A stretch of 64,000 nt of DNA from Verrucomicrobiota bacterium (GTDB lineage Bacteria; Verrucomicrobiota; Verrucomicrobiia; Limisphaerales; UBA1096). The stretch covers positions 39,141-103,140 of the forward strand of contig JASMKO010000073.1 of NCBI GenBank assembly GCA_030749225.1, in the 5' to 3' direction. Below the pieces are notes generated by a model that saw nothing but the letters and a program-made list of their open reading frames with translations, was not told the DNA's origin and made no database searches. Below, in pieces: positions 18,217 through 26,653 of this stretch (the first letter of the stretch is position 1; each line of letters begins with the position of its first letter). Position numbers and translations under genes: made by a program.

Positions 18217-20480
18217 TACTTATTGATCAATTCGTCCAGGTTCAGGATGACGTTGGCCACGGTGGTCAGCGCGGCAACCTCCGTCTGGCCAAGCGATCCA
18301 TCCAAGGGACTTTCCCCTTGACCAAGCAGTTGTTCCGCCGCCTTGGGCTGGTCGCGGAACCTGGCCAGGCGGCGTTCATATCCGTCCTTTAACAACTTAA
18401 GTTCCCCGCGCTTCGGTTGTCGCGCGGTCGCCGCCTGAAACGCCCAGGCGATGCGTTCCTCCGGGGTGGTCCCGTTCGCCATCATGCGTTCCGCAAATTT
18501 TCTCGAAGCCTCGATATAAGTCACCTCGTTCATCAACGCGAGCGCCTGCAGCGGCGTGTTGGTATGGGCACGTTTCACCGTGCAGACTTCGCGGCTCGGC
18601 GCATCAAACAGCAGCATGCTCGGATGCGCCACGGTCCGCCGTATGCGCGAGTAGAGGCTGCGACGGTAAAGTTTTTCGCCGTGGTCCTGCTTGAAAGTCC
18701 CGCGTTTTTCGACCTCCCGCCACAGGCCGGCCGGCTGATAAACCCACATGCTTGGTCCGCCGTGCTTCTCGACCATCAAGCCGGAGAGGAACAATGCCTG
18801 GTCGCGCACCATCTCGGCGGCCAGGCGTGTGCGGGGCCCGCGGCTCAGCAACCGGTTCTCCGGGTCCAGCCGTAGGCGTTTCGCATTCGTGGCCGCGGCC
18901 TGCCGGTAGGTGGCACTCATCACCAACTGCCTAAGCAACCGCTTGATATTCCATCCGTTTTCAACAAGGTCCGCCGCCAACCAATCAAGCAGCTGCGGAT
19001 GGCTCGGCCAATCGGTTTGCACACCGAAATTCTCCGAGCTTTTGACAATGCCCGTGCCAAACAACTGTTCCCATAGGCGGTTCACAAGCACGCGCGCTGT
19101 CAACGGATGCCTGCCGTCCGTGAGCCAGCGCGCCAGTGTCAGCCGGTTCATCGGTATGTTCTTGGGTACAGCCGAGAATGCCGAGATCAGTCCCGGCCCG
19201 ACCTCCTCGCCCGGTGCGTCGTACTGACCGCGCTGGAGGATGAACGCCTTGCGCGGCTTGTCTTCCCTCATCACCATCACGAACGGAAACTCCGCCTCAA
19301 GCCGTTCGATGTCAGCCTTGCGCCTGTCGGCGTTCTCGACGGTTGCCTCGATCTGTTTTTTTCTCCGCTCGTACTCGCTGTTCCTGTAACGGATACGCGG
19401 CTCGGCGCTGCCCCGCAGGTTGTTGATGAAGCCCTTTTCGTCGAGGTTGTTGAACAGGGCAAACAACTGGTAAAACTCGCGCTGGCTGATTGGATCGTAT
19501 TTGTGTTCGTGGCAACGGGCACAACTCAGTGTGAGCCCCATCCAGACCGACCCCATCGTCTGCACACGGTCGATGACGTACTCGGTTCGCCACTCCTCGT
19601 CTAGTGCGCCGCCCTCGGTGTTGATCCGGTGGTTGCGGTTAAAACCTGTCGCAAGCACCTGACTCTCGGTGGCATTCGGCAGCAAATCGCCGGCAAGTTG
19701 CTCCACGGTAAACCGGTCGTAAGGCATGTTTTTGTTGAACGCCTCGATCACCCAGTTACGCCAAGGCCACTGGCTGTTCTCCAAGTCGTTGTCATAGCCG
19801 TGGCTGTCGCCATAACGCGCGCCGTCGAGCCACCAGACGGCCATGCGTTCCCCGAAACGGGGTGACTTCAACAAACGATCCACCACCCGATCATAGGCGC
19901 CTGGTGTTGTATCCCGCAAAAAACGATCGACCTCACCCGGAGTGGGAGGTAGGCCGGTCAGGTCGAGAGTCGACCGCCGGATCAAGGTTTCACGGGAGGC
20001 GGGCCGCTGCGGCTTCAACCCCGCCTCGCTCATCCGCTTGAGAACAAAGCGATCAATCTCCGCATGCCCCCAGTCGCCGGGCCTTGGCAGTGTTGGCTTC
20101 GCGGGGGTTTGAAATGCCCAGTGCTTCTCATAGTTCGCTCCATCGCTGATCCACTGCCTGAGTGTGGCCTTTTCAGCATCGGTCAAGGCAACCTCGTCAC
20201 TGGGAGGCATCACCTCTCGGGGATCGACTGAAAAAATTCGTGTCACCAGTTCGCTGGCTTCCGGTCGCCCCGGCACAACTGCATGAACCCCGTCACGCTC
20301 CGCATAAGCGGAAGTCTTCTCGTCAAGGCGCAGGCCGGCCTTGCGCCTGGCCTGGTCCGTACCGTGACAGGCAAAACATTTATCGGCCAGAATGGGTAAC
20401 ACATCCCGGTTATAATTTACCGCCGCAAGGCCAAGCGAAACCCAACCAAGAGACAAAACGATGAAGAATGAGCGCATCAT
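18216..20480 (-). CDS. Planctomycete-type cytochrome c with DUF1549 and DUF1553
   Basis: A 754-residue exported protein. Signal peptide 1-20, an N-terminal PSCyt1 haem domain with CFACHG around residue 33, then DUF1549 (DRFVLKRMSEAGL to CARCHEHKYDPIS, which contains a second CxxCH). DUF1553 follows (NRLTLARWLTDGRHPLTAR to the end). The start is ATG 20480 (a second ATG follows at 20477). The open frame continues to 20618, but that extension has no signal-peptide character. It is coupled to DUF1501. These pairs are abundant in Planctomycetota and Verrucomicrobiota that degrade complex sugars, but the reaction is not established. Confidence 0.9.
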   Translation of the reverse strand: MMRSFFIVLSLGWVSLGLAAVNYNRDVLPILADKCFACHGTDQARRKAGLRLDEKTSAYAERDGVHAVVPGRPEASELVTRIFSVDPREVMPPSDEVALTDAEKATLRQWISDGANYEKHWAFQTPAKPTLPRPGDWGHAEIDRFVLKRMSEAGLKPQRPASRETLIRRSTLDLTGLPPTPGEVDRFLRDTTPGAYDRVVDRLLKSPRFGERMAVWWLDGARYGDSHGYDNDLENSQWPWRNWVIEAFNKNMPYDRFTVEQLAGDLLPNATESQVLATGFNRNHRINTEGGALDEEWRTEYVIDRVQTMGSVWMGLTLSCARCHEHKYDPISQREFYQLFALFNNLDEKGFINNLRGSAEPRIRYRNSEYERRKKQIEATVENADRRKADIERLEAEFPFVMVMREDKPRKAFILQRGQYDAPGEEVGPGLISAFSAVPKNIPMNRLTLARWLTDGRHPLTARVLVNRLWEQLFGTGIVKSSENFGVQTDWPSHPQLLDWLAADLVENGWNIKRLLRQLVMSATYRQAAATNAKRLRLDPENRLLSRGPRTRLAAEMVRDQALFLSGLMVEKHGGPSMWVYQPAGLWREVEKRGTFKQDHGEKLYRRSLYSRIRRTVAHPSMLLFDAPSREVCTVKRAHTNTPLQALALMNEVTYIEASRKFAERMMANGTTPEERIAWAFQAATARQPKRGELKLLKDGYERRLARFRDQPKAAEQLLGQGESPLDGSLGQTEVAALTTVANVILNLDELINK

Positions 20481-20818
20481 TCCCAATGTCCACACACATA
20501 CCAAAACCGCGGGAAAAGTGCCGAACCGAAAAACGCCCTCGGCAAAAAATTGCAAACCAAGCCAACGGGATGCCTCATGATGTCGGCGCATCATCCAGAC
20601 CGCGCTTCCAACCGGCAAGGAAAACCAACGCGACTAGCTAGGCGAGGCCAAATTGGTAGTTTGCCGGACCGGGGGTTCGACGATAGGTTCGGTGCGTGAA
20701 ACAACCTGTACGCCACTATGTAAACTGTTCACGCATATGCTGAACCAACCCGGCTTCGAGACTGAATCTGAATCCTTCGTCGGTGGTATGGGTAAACTCG
20801 CACTTTCCTAAAATTAAA
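20481..20818. other. Divergent intergenic region, no gene seen
   Basis: A 338-bp gap between the minus-strand cytochrome gene and the plus-strand beta-propeller gene, so promoters for both must lie here. I saw no convincing -35/-10 pair, RNA gene or coding frame. The immediate upstream of the plus-strand gene is AT-rich (CTAAAATTAAAATG). Confidence 0.6.
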
Positions 20819-22195
20819 ATGAAAAAAATAACCCTGAACAAAACCAATTGCCCGGCAATCGCAACGCTTGGCCTCATTGCCGCGACACTTCCGCTTGGCC
20901 AAGGGCTTGCGGATCAATTTGAGGAAGCCAAGCCAAACAACTGGCATCACTGGCGCGGACCGGATGCCAACGGTGCCTCAACCACGGCCAAGCCTCCCGT
21001 CCAATGGAGCCCAACCAACAACATCCAGTGGAAGATCCCGATCGATGGAAAGGGTAGTTCCACACCGATCGTCTGGGAGAACAAGCTGTTCCTCCTTACG
21101 GCAATCAACACCGGTGAAGTTGATCCCATCCTACCCCGGCCGGAGGATCAACCCAAGCGGATCTTCGGCATCACGCATCCGAACACCTTCTACGAGTTTG
21201 CCGTACTGTGCCTGAACCGAAACACCGGCAATGTGCTTTGGAGCCGGTTGGCGACCCGGCGCATCCCGCATGAGGGCACGCATGGTGACAACGATTTTGC
21301 CTCGGCCTCTCCGACAACCGACGGGGAACGTTTGTACTGCTGGTTCGGTTCCGCCGGTTTGTTTTGCTTCGACCTAGACGGCAACAAGCTTTGGGACAGC
21401 GACCTCGGCAAGGCGCACGTGAGTGCGAGCCTCGGCGAGGGTTCCTCGCCGGTGGTGCATGACGGTAAACTCGTCATTGTACGCGATCACAAGCGGCAAT
21501 CCACCATCCAGGCCCTGAATGCCAAGACCGGTAAACTGCTCTGGAAAGTTAACCGCAACGAGGGCAATACCTGGGCCACCCCGGCGGTAATCAAGGCCGC
21601 CGGGCGGACTCAGGTCATCACCACCGCCTCAGGCAAGGTCCGTAGCTACGACCTGGACACCGGGAAGGTGATCTGGAAAAGCGCCGGCCTAACCGGCAAT
21701 GCCATACCGTGCCCAGTCGTCGAGCGCGACGTGGTCTACTGCATGAGCGGATACAAGGGCTATTCCCTGATGGCCATCCCGCTGGATGCCCGTGGTGACA
21801 TCTCCGGTTCCGACAAAATCCTGTGGACCAAGAAGCGCGGCACGCCCTACGTACCCTCGCCGTTGTTGTACGACGGGTTGCTCGTTTACACGCAGTCGAA
21901 TCAGGCACTCTATTCCGCAGTAAACGCCGGGAGCGGCAAAACGTACATCGACCGCGAACGGCTCAAGGGGCTGTCGAGCATCTACGGTTCGCCCGTGGGA
22001 GCCGCCGGCCGGATATACCTAACCGACCGCAGCGGCACGACGCTCGTCCTGAAGCGCTCACGCGAACTGAGTATCGTCGCGCGCAATGAACTCGGGGAAC
22101 AGGTCGTTTCCTCGCCCGCGCTCGTTGGGGGGCAGCTTTTCCTGCGAGGCCGCAAACATCTCCACGCCATCGCCCAGGAAAAGGACCTGAACTGA
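20819..22195 (+). CDS. Exported PQQ-binding-like beta-propeller protein
   Basis: A 458-residue protein with a signal peptide that includes the palindrome (PLGQGLADQ, site at 20895). The mature N-terminus has NWHHWRGPDANG, and blades of the type TPIVWENKLFLLTA, LNRNTGNVLW, LNAKTGKLLWK and SYDLDTGKVIW follow. It is a paralogue in kind of the protein at 12094-13365. The start is ATG 20819, since the open frame from 20783 adds 12 residues without signal character. It is followed after 3 nt by an exported protein of unknown function, so the two are probably co-transcribed. Enzymatic activity cannot be asserted. Confidence 0.87.
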   Translation: MKKITLNKTNCPAIATLGLIAATLPLGQGLADQFEEAKPNNWHHWRGPDANGASTTAKPPVQWSPTNNIQWKIPIDGKGSSTPIVWENKLFLLTAINTGEVDPILPRPEDQPKRIFGITHPNTFYEFAVLCLNRNTGNVLWSRLATRRIPHEGTHGDNDFASASPTTDGERLYCWFGSAGLFCFDLDGNKLWDSDLGKAHVSASLGEGSSPVVHDGKLVIVRDHKRQSTIQALNAKTGKLLWKVNRNEGNTWATPAVIKAAGRTQVITTASGKVRSYDLDTGKVIWKSAGLTGNAIPCPVVERDVVYCMSGYKGYSLMAIPLDARGDISGSDKILWTKKRGTPYVPSPLLYDGLLVYTQSNQALYSAVNAGSGKTYIDRERLKGLSSIYGSPVGAAGRIYLTDRSGTTLVLKRSRELSIVARNELGEQVVSSPALVGGQLFLRGRKHLHAIAQEKDLN

Positions 22196-22198
22196 GTA

Positions 22199-23242
22199 AT
22201 GCACCCCTCTCATACAATTCTGCTCAGCCTTGTTTCGTTACTCGCTTCTGAAACGGGGCTGCTTGGAGAGGAATCAAAAAACAAAAAGCGGCCGGTTGTT
22301 TATGTCACGATGGTTTCACACTTTGACCGGCCATGGACGATGGAGGCCAACGACCTGATTGCGCTCGGCAACCTCACAAAAAACCATCCGCAGATGCGCT
22401 GGACGCACCTTTACAACCCGGTTGCTTACACCACACCGACTCCGCTACGTGAGGAGATGGAGGCCTATGTTAAGGAGTCGCGGGACAAACACAGGGCCGA
22501 GATCGGGGTTCATCTGCACATGTACCGCACCTTTGTCGAGAGTGCTGGTGTGAAGTATCGCACCCGCCCCAGTGTCTCGGCCAAGCAGGCCAGGGGCAGC
22601 TCCGACCCATCAGGCTATAGCGTGCCAATGTCGGCCTACAACAGTGACGAAATTTCAGAGATGCTCGGTTTCACACTGACGAAATTCAAGGACCAGGGAC
22701 TGGGTGTGCCTAGAACGTTTTGTGCCGGTTTTTACACGACCAGCCTTGAATTGCAGAAACGCATCGTGGCCGGAGGGTACACGGCCAGCGCAGCAGCGTT
22801 TCCGCCCGGACGCGAGATAGGGGCACAGTACGCGCCATCATGGCATGAGTTGTCCGGTTGGGACAACAGCGTCACCATTCGCTCCGCGCCGTATCGCATC
22901 TCACAAAAATCCATCCTCCCGACCAGTACAGAGCCCTTCCTCGAAGCATATGATGGAAAGCCGCTGGTAGAGATTCCACAGAACAGCAAGATTGACTGGA
23001 TGGTGTCGGCCAAGGACATGAAGCGAATCATCGGCCTGCATGTCCAGAAGGCCAAGGGAGGTGAACCGACTGCCGTGTGTCTGGCGATCCACGAAGGCAG
23101 TGCCCATGAACATTTTAGCAAGTACGACGAGGTACTCGGCCATGTGGATCGCCTGGCCAGTGAAAAGGATGAGGTGGTGGTTCTTTACGCCACGGTATCC
23201 GAAGTTCGGACGCGTTTCCTACAACACTGGAACGGCAATTAA
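22199..23242 (+). CDS. Exported protein of unknown function, deacetylase-like features
   Basis: A 347-residue protein with an N-terminal signal peptide (about 1-23). The body begins RPVVYVTMVSHFDRPW and contains a histidine pair in IGVHLHMY, a Pro/Arg-rich segment, AGFYTTSLELQKRIV and a C-terminal CLAIHEGSAHEHF block. The alternating beta/alpha rhythm and the early HFD/HLH histidines recall polysaccharide-deacetylase (NodB-like) barrels, but I cannot confirm the metal triad, so the family is not assigned. It is read 3 nt after a beta-propeller gene. A role in exported carbohydrate processing is inferred from context only. Confidence 0.7.
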   Translation: MHPSHTILLSLVSLLASETGLLGEESKNKKRPVVYVTMVSHFDRPWTMEANDLIALGNLTKNHPQMRWTHLYNPVAYTTPTPLREEMEAYVKESRDKHRAEIGVHLHMYRTFVESAGVKYRTRPSVSAKQARGSSDPSGYSVPMSAYNSDEISEMLGFTLTKFKDQGLGVPRTFCAGFYTTSLELQKRIVAGGYTASAAAFPPGREIGAQYAPSWHELSGWDNSVTIRSAPYRISQKSILPTSTEPFLEAYDGKPLVEIPQNSKIDWMVSAKDMKRIIGLHVQKAKGGEPTAVCLAIHEGSAHEHFSKYDEVLGHVDRLASEKDEVVVLYATVSEVRTRFLQHWNGN

Positions 23243-23353
23243 ACGGAGATCTTTTTCTTTTATTGTATTCCAGTTGGCAAAGAGCAAAATATCACTCTGA
23301 ATTGGCCTTTTCGATTATCTCCAATCATCAGCCCTTTTTTTCGTCTCCCAACG

Positions 23354-24640
23354 TCAGGCCTGGTGCGTGATCGGCAGGGCGGCGGCAAAGTGGGTAGCGA
23401 GTTCGTCGATGTCGCTTTCGCCATGCGCGAGGGAAAGGTAGAGCTTGGTGCCCATCGGGTTCAGGAACACGCCTCGTCGCAGCAGTTCCAGCATCACGAC
23501 GCGGCCGCGCTTCCGGTCGGCAGCAAGCCAATCGCGGTGGCTATGAACCGGTCGATCAAGGAACGCCGCCTGAGCCAAAGGGCCATCGCCCAGCACCTGC
23601 GTCGCCTCACCCGCCTGGTCAAGCGCTTGGCCAAGCACCGTCCGGAGCTGACTACCAAGCGAGTGAAGTCGATCGTACACACCCGGCTCACTGAAGACAT
23701 CGATTGCCGCCAGTGCCGCTGCCGAGGAGACCGGGTTGCCGCCGGTGGTCGAGGCAGACCAGGCGTAGTTCGGCCCAGGCAGCCGTTGCTCGTTCACGAC
23801 TTCCATGATTCCCGATTGCCCACCGTAGGCACCGATTGGGAATCCGCCACCCAGACCCTTCCCGTAGGCAACGAGATCGGGCGATACACCGTAATATTCC
23901 TGCGCCCCGCCCAGGGCCAGGCGGAAGCCGGTGACCACTTCGTCGAACACCAGCACGATGCCCAGCCTGGTCGTGGCCTCGCGTAGTCCCTGCAAAAAAC
24001 CGTCCACCGGCGCGATGCAGCGGTGCAGCGGCTCGACAATCACTGCGGCCAAGTCGGCGGCGTGGTCAGTGAGAATCTGCTGCGTCGCCGCAAGATCGTT
24101 ATAAGGCGCGACCAACACATCACGCTCGACCGACGGCGCACCGGTGCCGGCTGGATCTGGCTGCGGCAATTCGGGTAGATCGCTGCCAACCAAACTCGTC
24201 ACGCCTTCCGGATGCTGCCCGTGATACGCACCCTCGAATTTCAAAATCTTTGGCCTGCCGGTTGCCGCTCGTGCCATTCGCAAACAGAGCATGGTCGACT
24301 CGGTGCCACTGGCTACAAACCGGATGCGCTCCACGCACGGACTGAGGTCGGCTATGCGCTCAGCCAACTCCACCATCGGCCGGTTGACAGCGGCGAAGTT
24401 GGCGCCCTTGGACGCTGCAGCTGCAGCTGCCTCAAGCACTTTCGGATGCGCGTGGCCCACGAGCGCTGCGCCCCATGCCATCGTCATATCGAGATACTCG
24501 CGTCCGTCGGTGTCCCACACGCGACAGCCATGCCCACGTTCAATCACCGGCGCATCACCCTCCGGGATACCGTATTCACCATTCGAGCCGCCGGGGAAAA
24601 ACTGGAGCGCACGGTCACGAAAGTTTTCGGGTGAGTTCAT
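23354..24640 (-). CDS. Class III aminotransferase, glutamate-1-semialdehyde aminomutase-like
   Basis: A 428-residue PLP enzyme of the GSAM/class III group. Landmarks are FPGGSNGEYGIP near the N-terminus, FVASGTEST (108-115), FEGAYHG, the Asp233 in VFDEVVTGFR that holds the PLP ring nitrogen, and Lys261 in VAYGKGLGGGFP that forms the Schiff base. It is the last gene of the minus-strand amine block (12 nt after the Fe-S oxidoreductase). That makes an amino-group transfer in amine catabolism more likely than haem synthesis (inference). A palindrome at 23627 encodes LGQAL in an insertion-prone region near the C-terminus. Confidence 0.88.
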   Translation of the reverse strand: MNSPENFRDRALQFFPGGSNGEYGIPEGDAPVIERGHGCRVWDTDGREYLDMTMAWGAALVGHAHPKVLEAAAAAASKGANFAAVNRPMVELAERIADLSPCVERIRFVASGTESTMLCLRMARAATGRPKILKFEGAYHGQHPEGVTSLVGSDLPELPQPDPAGTGAPSVERDVLVAPYNDLAATQQILTDHAADLAAVIVEPLHRCIAPVDGFLQGLREATTRLGIVLVFDEVVTGFRLALGGAQEYYGVSPDLVAYGKGLGGGFPIGAYGGQSGIMEVVNEQRLPGPNYAWSASTTGGNPVSSAAALAAIDVFSEPGVYDRLHSLGSQLRTVLGQALDQAGEATQVLGDGPLAQAAFLDRPVHSHRDWLAADRKRGRVVMLELLRRGVFLNPMGTKLYLSLAHGESDIDELATHFAAALPITHQA

Positions 24641-24652
24641 AGGTGAAGCGTG

Positions 24653-26653
24653 TCAGAGGCCAAGCCGCCTAGCCAAGTTTTCGGCGACGTCCTCGACCTC
24701 GGCGTCGGAGCCGCACGACTTGACACCGTCAGTCATCATTGTAAGGCAGAACGGGCAGCCGACAGCGACCGTTCCCGCACCGGTCTCAACCGCCTCGCGC
24801 GCTCGCAGCACGGATACCCGTTGGCCGGCCTCCTCCTCCATCCACATGCGCCCGCCACCGGCTCCGCAGCAGAAAGTTCTTTCGCGTCGGCGCTGCATTT
24901 CGCTCACGCCGTTACCGAGCAGGTCGCGTGGCGCCTGATGCACGCCGTTGATGCGCGCGAGGTAACAAGGATCGTGGTAGGTCACTGAGCCATTACCCTG
25001 GGACTCGGTGAGTTTTCCAGCGTCGATTAGTTGCTGCAGGAATGCGGTGTGGTGCACGACTTCAAATGTATCCCCAAACTGCGGGTAGTCGTGCGTCAGC
25101 GAGTTCAGGCAGTGCGGACATTGAGTGAGAATTTTCCGCACGCCATGCTGCATGAATGCCGCGTGGTTTTTCTCGGCCAATTCCTGAAACAAAAACTCGT
25201 CTCCAAGCCGCCGGGCCGAGTCGCCGGTGCAGCATTCGTCCGGCCCGAGCACGGCGAAGTTCACACCGGCCTTGATCAGCAGCTTGGCAATGGCGCGGGT
25301 GACCTTTTGCGCGCGGCGATCGAATGACCCAGCACAGCCAACCCACCACAACACCTCAAAGCCGGGGTTGTCGCTAGCCAGTGGCACATCGAGGCCTTCG
25401 GCCCAAGCAAGGCGATCCACCTGCGGGAAACCCCACGGGTTGCCCTTGGTTTGCATCTGGCGCATGGAGTTCGCGGCAGATCCCGCCAGCGCGCCCTCGG
25501 CAGCCCGATCTCGGCGGAGATCAAACAACAAGCCAAGCGGATCGACCCGCACTGGGCACGCAGTCACGCAGGCGCTGCATGAGGTGCAGGACCAAACAGT
25601 CTCGGCCTGGATGGTGTCACCGTGCAGCGCGACCAAACCGCCGTTTGCGGCCACCTCCATCAGCCCCTTCAAATCCTGCACAACAGCCATGGGCGAGAGC
25701 GGCTTGCCGGAGGCGAACGCCGGGCAGGCATCCTGACAACGGCCACACTCGACGCAGGCGTCGAGACTCAAAAGTTGCTGTTGGTCGAGGTGCGCAATCT
25801 CGGAAACTCCAACCAGACCGGTTTCCTCGACCTCCTCGATTGTCACCGGCTTCAGTTGACCAAGCGCCGGCGTGGCAAAAAACAGGTTCGCCGGGCCGGT
25901 GATGAAATGCAGTAACCGCGTGAAGGGAATCATCGCGAAAAATCCGAACACCATCAACGAGTGAATCCACCACACGGCTAAATGCGCCGACCGACTCGCC
26001 GGCTCGCTCATCCCCCCGAAGAGCTTGGCCAAACCGGCGCCAACCGGCGAACACCACATCGCCAGTCCTTCCGGACGGTCCCACACGATTCGCAGTCCCT
26101 CGACGAGATAGCCGGTCACGCCGATGCCGAGGAACAGGCCAAGTGCCGTCCAATCGCTTGCGCGATGGCCAACACTGCTCGGCCGACGCATCCGCCGCCA
26201 CGCAAACAGACCAATGCCAAGGATGAACAGCAGCCCGAACAGATCGAGTGCCCCCTCGTAAACGACGTAATACCAGCCGTAATGAAAATGAAACTTCTCC
26301 GAAAGCTTGGCCCCGAGGTGATCAATCTCCAACAGAGTGGTGCCAAGGAAAAGCATCATGAACCCGGCGAACATCATGATGTGCGCCCAACTGGCCAGGC
26401 CACGGCCACGCACCCGTTTCTGCCCAAGGCCCTCCTTCAGCAGCCGGCCGAGACGCGGCTTGAGGCGGGCAAAATTACGAAGCAGAATTTTCCCGATGGC
26501 GACCGGTTTGCCTTGCCTCCAAAGTTTCCAGCGACGCCACACACCCCAGCAAAACACCAGCAGCGACGCCACGGACATTAGATAAAACGCAATGACCGAC
26601 TCCGGCGGAATGTTGCCGAACGTCTCGCGCGTAATTTGCGCTGGGTTGTCCAT
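24653..26653 (-). CDS. Membrane Fe-S oxidoreductase, DgcB-like (ETF to quinone)
   Basis: A 666-residue protein. The N-terminal half has about five to six membrane helices (about 20-40, 88-108, 128-152, 168-186, 225-250), resembling the NarI/HdrE-type cytochrome b unit. Then come two [4Fe-4S] motifs, C300/C303/C306/C310 and C356/C359/C362/C366, and two CCG domains (DECCTGD..., CPHCLNS, FCCGAGGGRMW). This layout matches DgcB of Pseudomonas dimethylglycine catabolism, proposed to pass electrons from flavoprotein/ETF to quinone. It starts at ATG 26653, overlapping the upstream stop by one base, directly after the dimethylglycine-dehydrogenase-like gene. Confidence 0.88.
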   Translation of the reverse strand: MDNPAQITRETFGNIPPESVIAFYLMSVASLLVFCWGVWRRWKLWRQGKPVAIGKILLRNFARLKPRLGRLLKEGLGQKRVRGRGLASWAHIMMFAGFMMLFLGTTLLEIDHLGAKLSEKFHFHYGWYYVVYEGALDLFGLLFILGIGLFAWRRMRRPSSVGHRASDWTALGLFLGIGVTGYLVEGLRIVWDRPEGLAMWCSPVGAGLAKLFGGMSEPASRSAHLAVWWIHSLMVFGFFAMIPFTRLLHFITGPANLFFATPALGQLKPVTIEEVEETGLVGVSEIAHLDQQQLLSLDACVECGRCQDACPAFASGKPLSPMAVVQDLKGLMEVAANGGLVALHGDTIQAETVWSCTSCSACVTACPVRVDPLGLLFDLRRDRAAEGALAGSAANSMRQMQTKGNPWGFPQVDRLAWAEGLDVPLASDNPGFEVLWWVGCAGSFDRRAQKVTRAIAKLLIKAGVNFAVLGPDECCTGDSARRLGDEFLFQELAEKNHAAFMQHGVRKILTQCPHCLNSLTHDYPQFGDTFEVVHHTAFLQQLIDAGKLTESQGNGSVTYHDPCYLARINGVHQAPRDLLGNGVSEMQRRRERTFCCGAGGGRMWMEEEAGQRVSVLRAREAVETGAGTVAVGCPFCLTMMTDGVKSCGSDAEVEDVAENLARRLGL

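Noticed and set aside
20671..20690. GGTTCGA that looked like a tRNA T-loop
   Set aside because: No acceptor, D or anticodon stems could be built around it.
23243..23353. T-rich stretches between convergent genes as a terminator
   Set aside because: No GC stem is next to the T tracts. The only matching arms (GGAGAT/ATCTCC) are over 60 nt apart.
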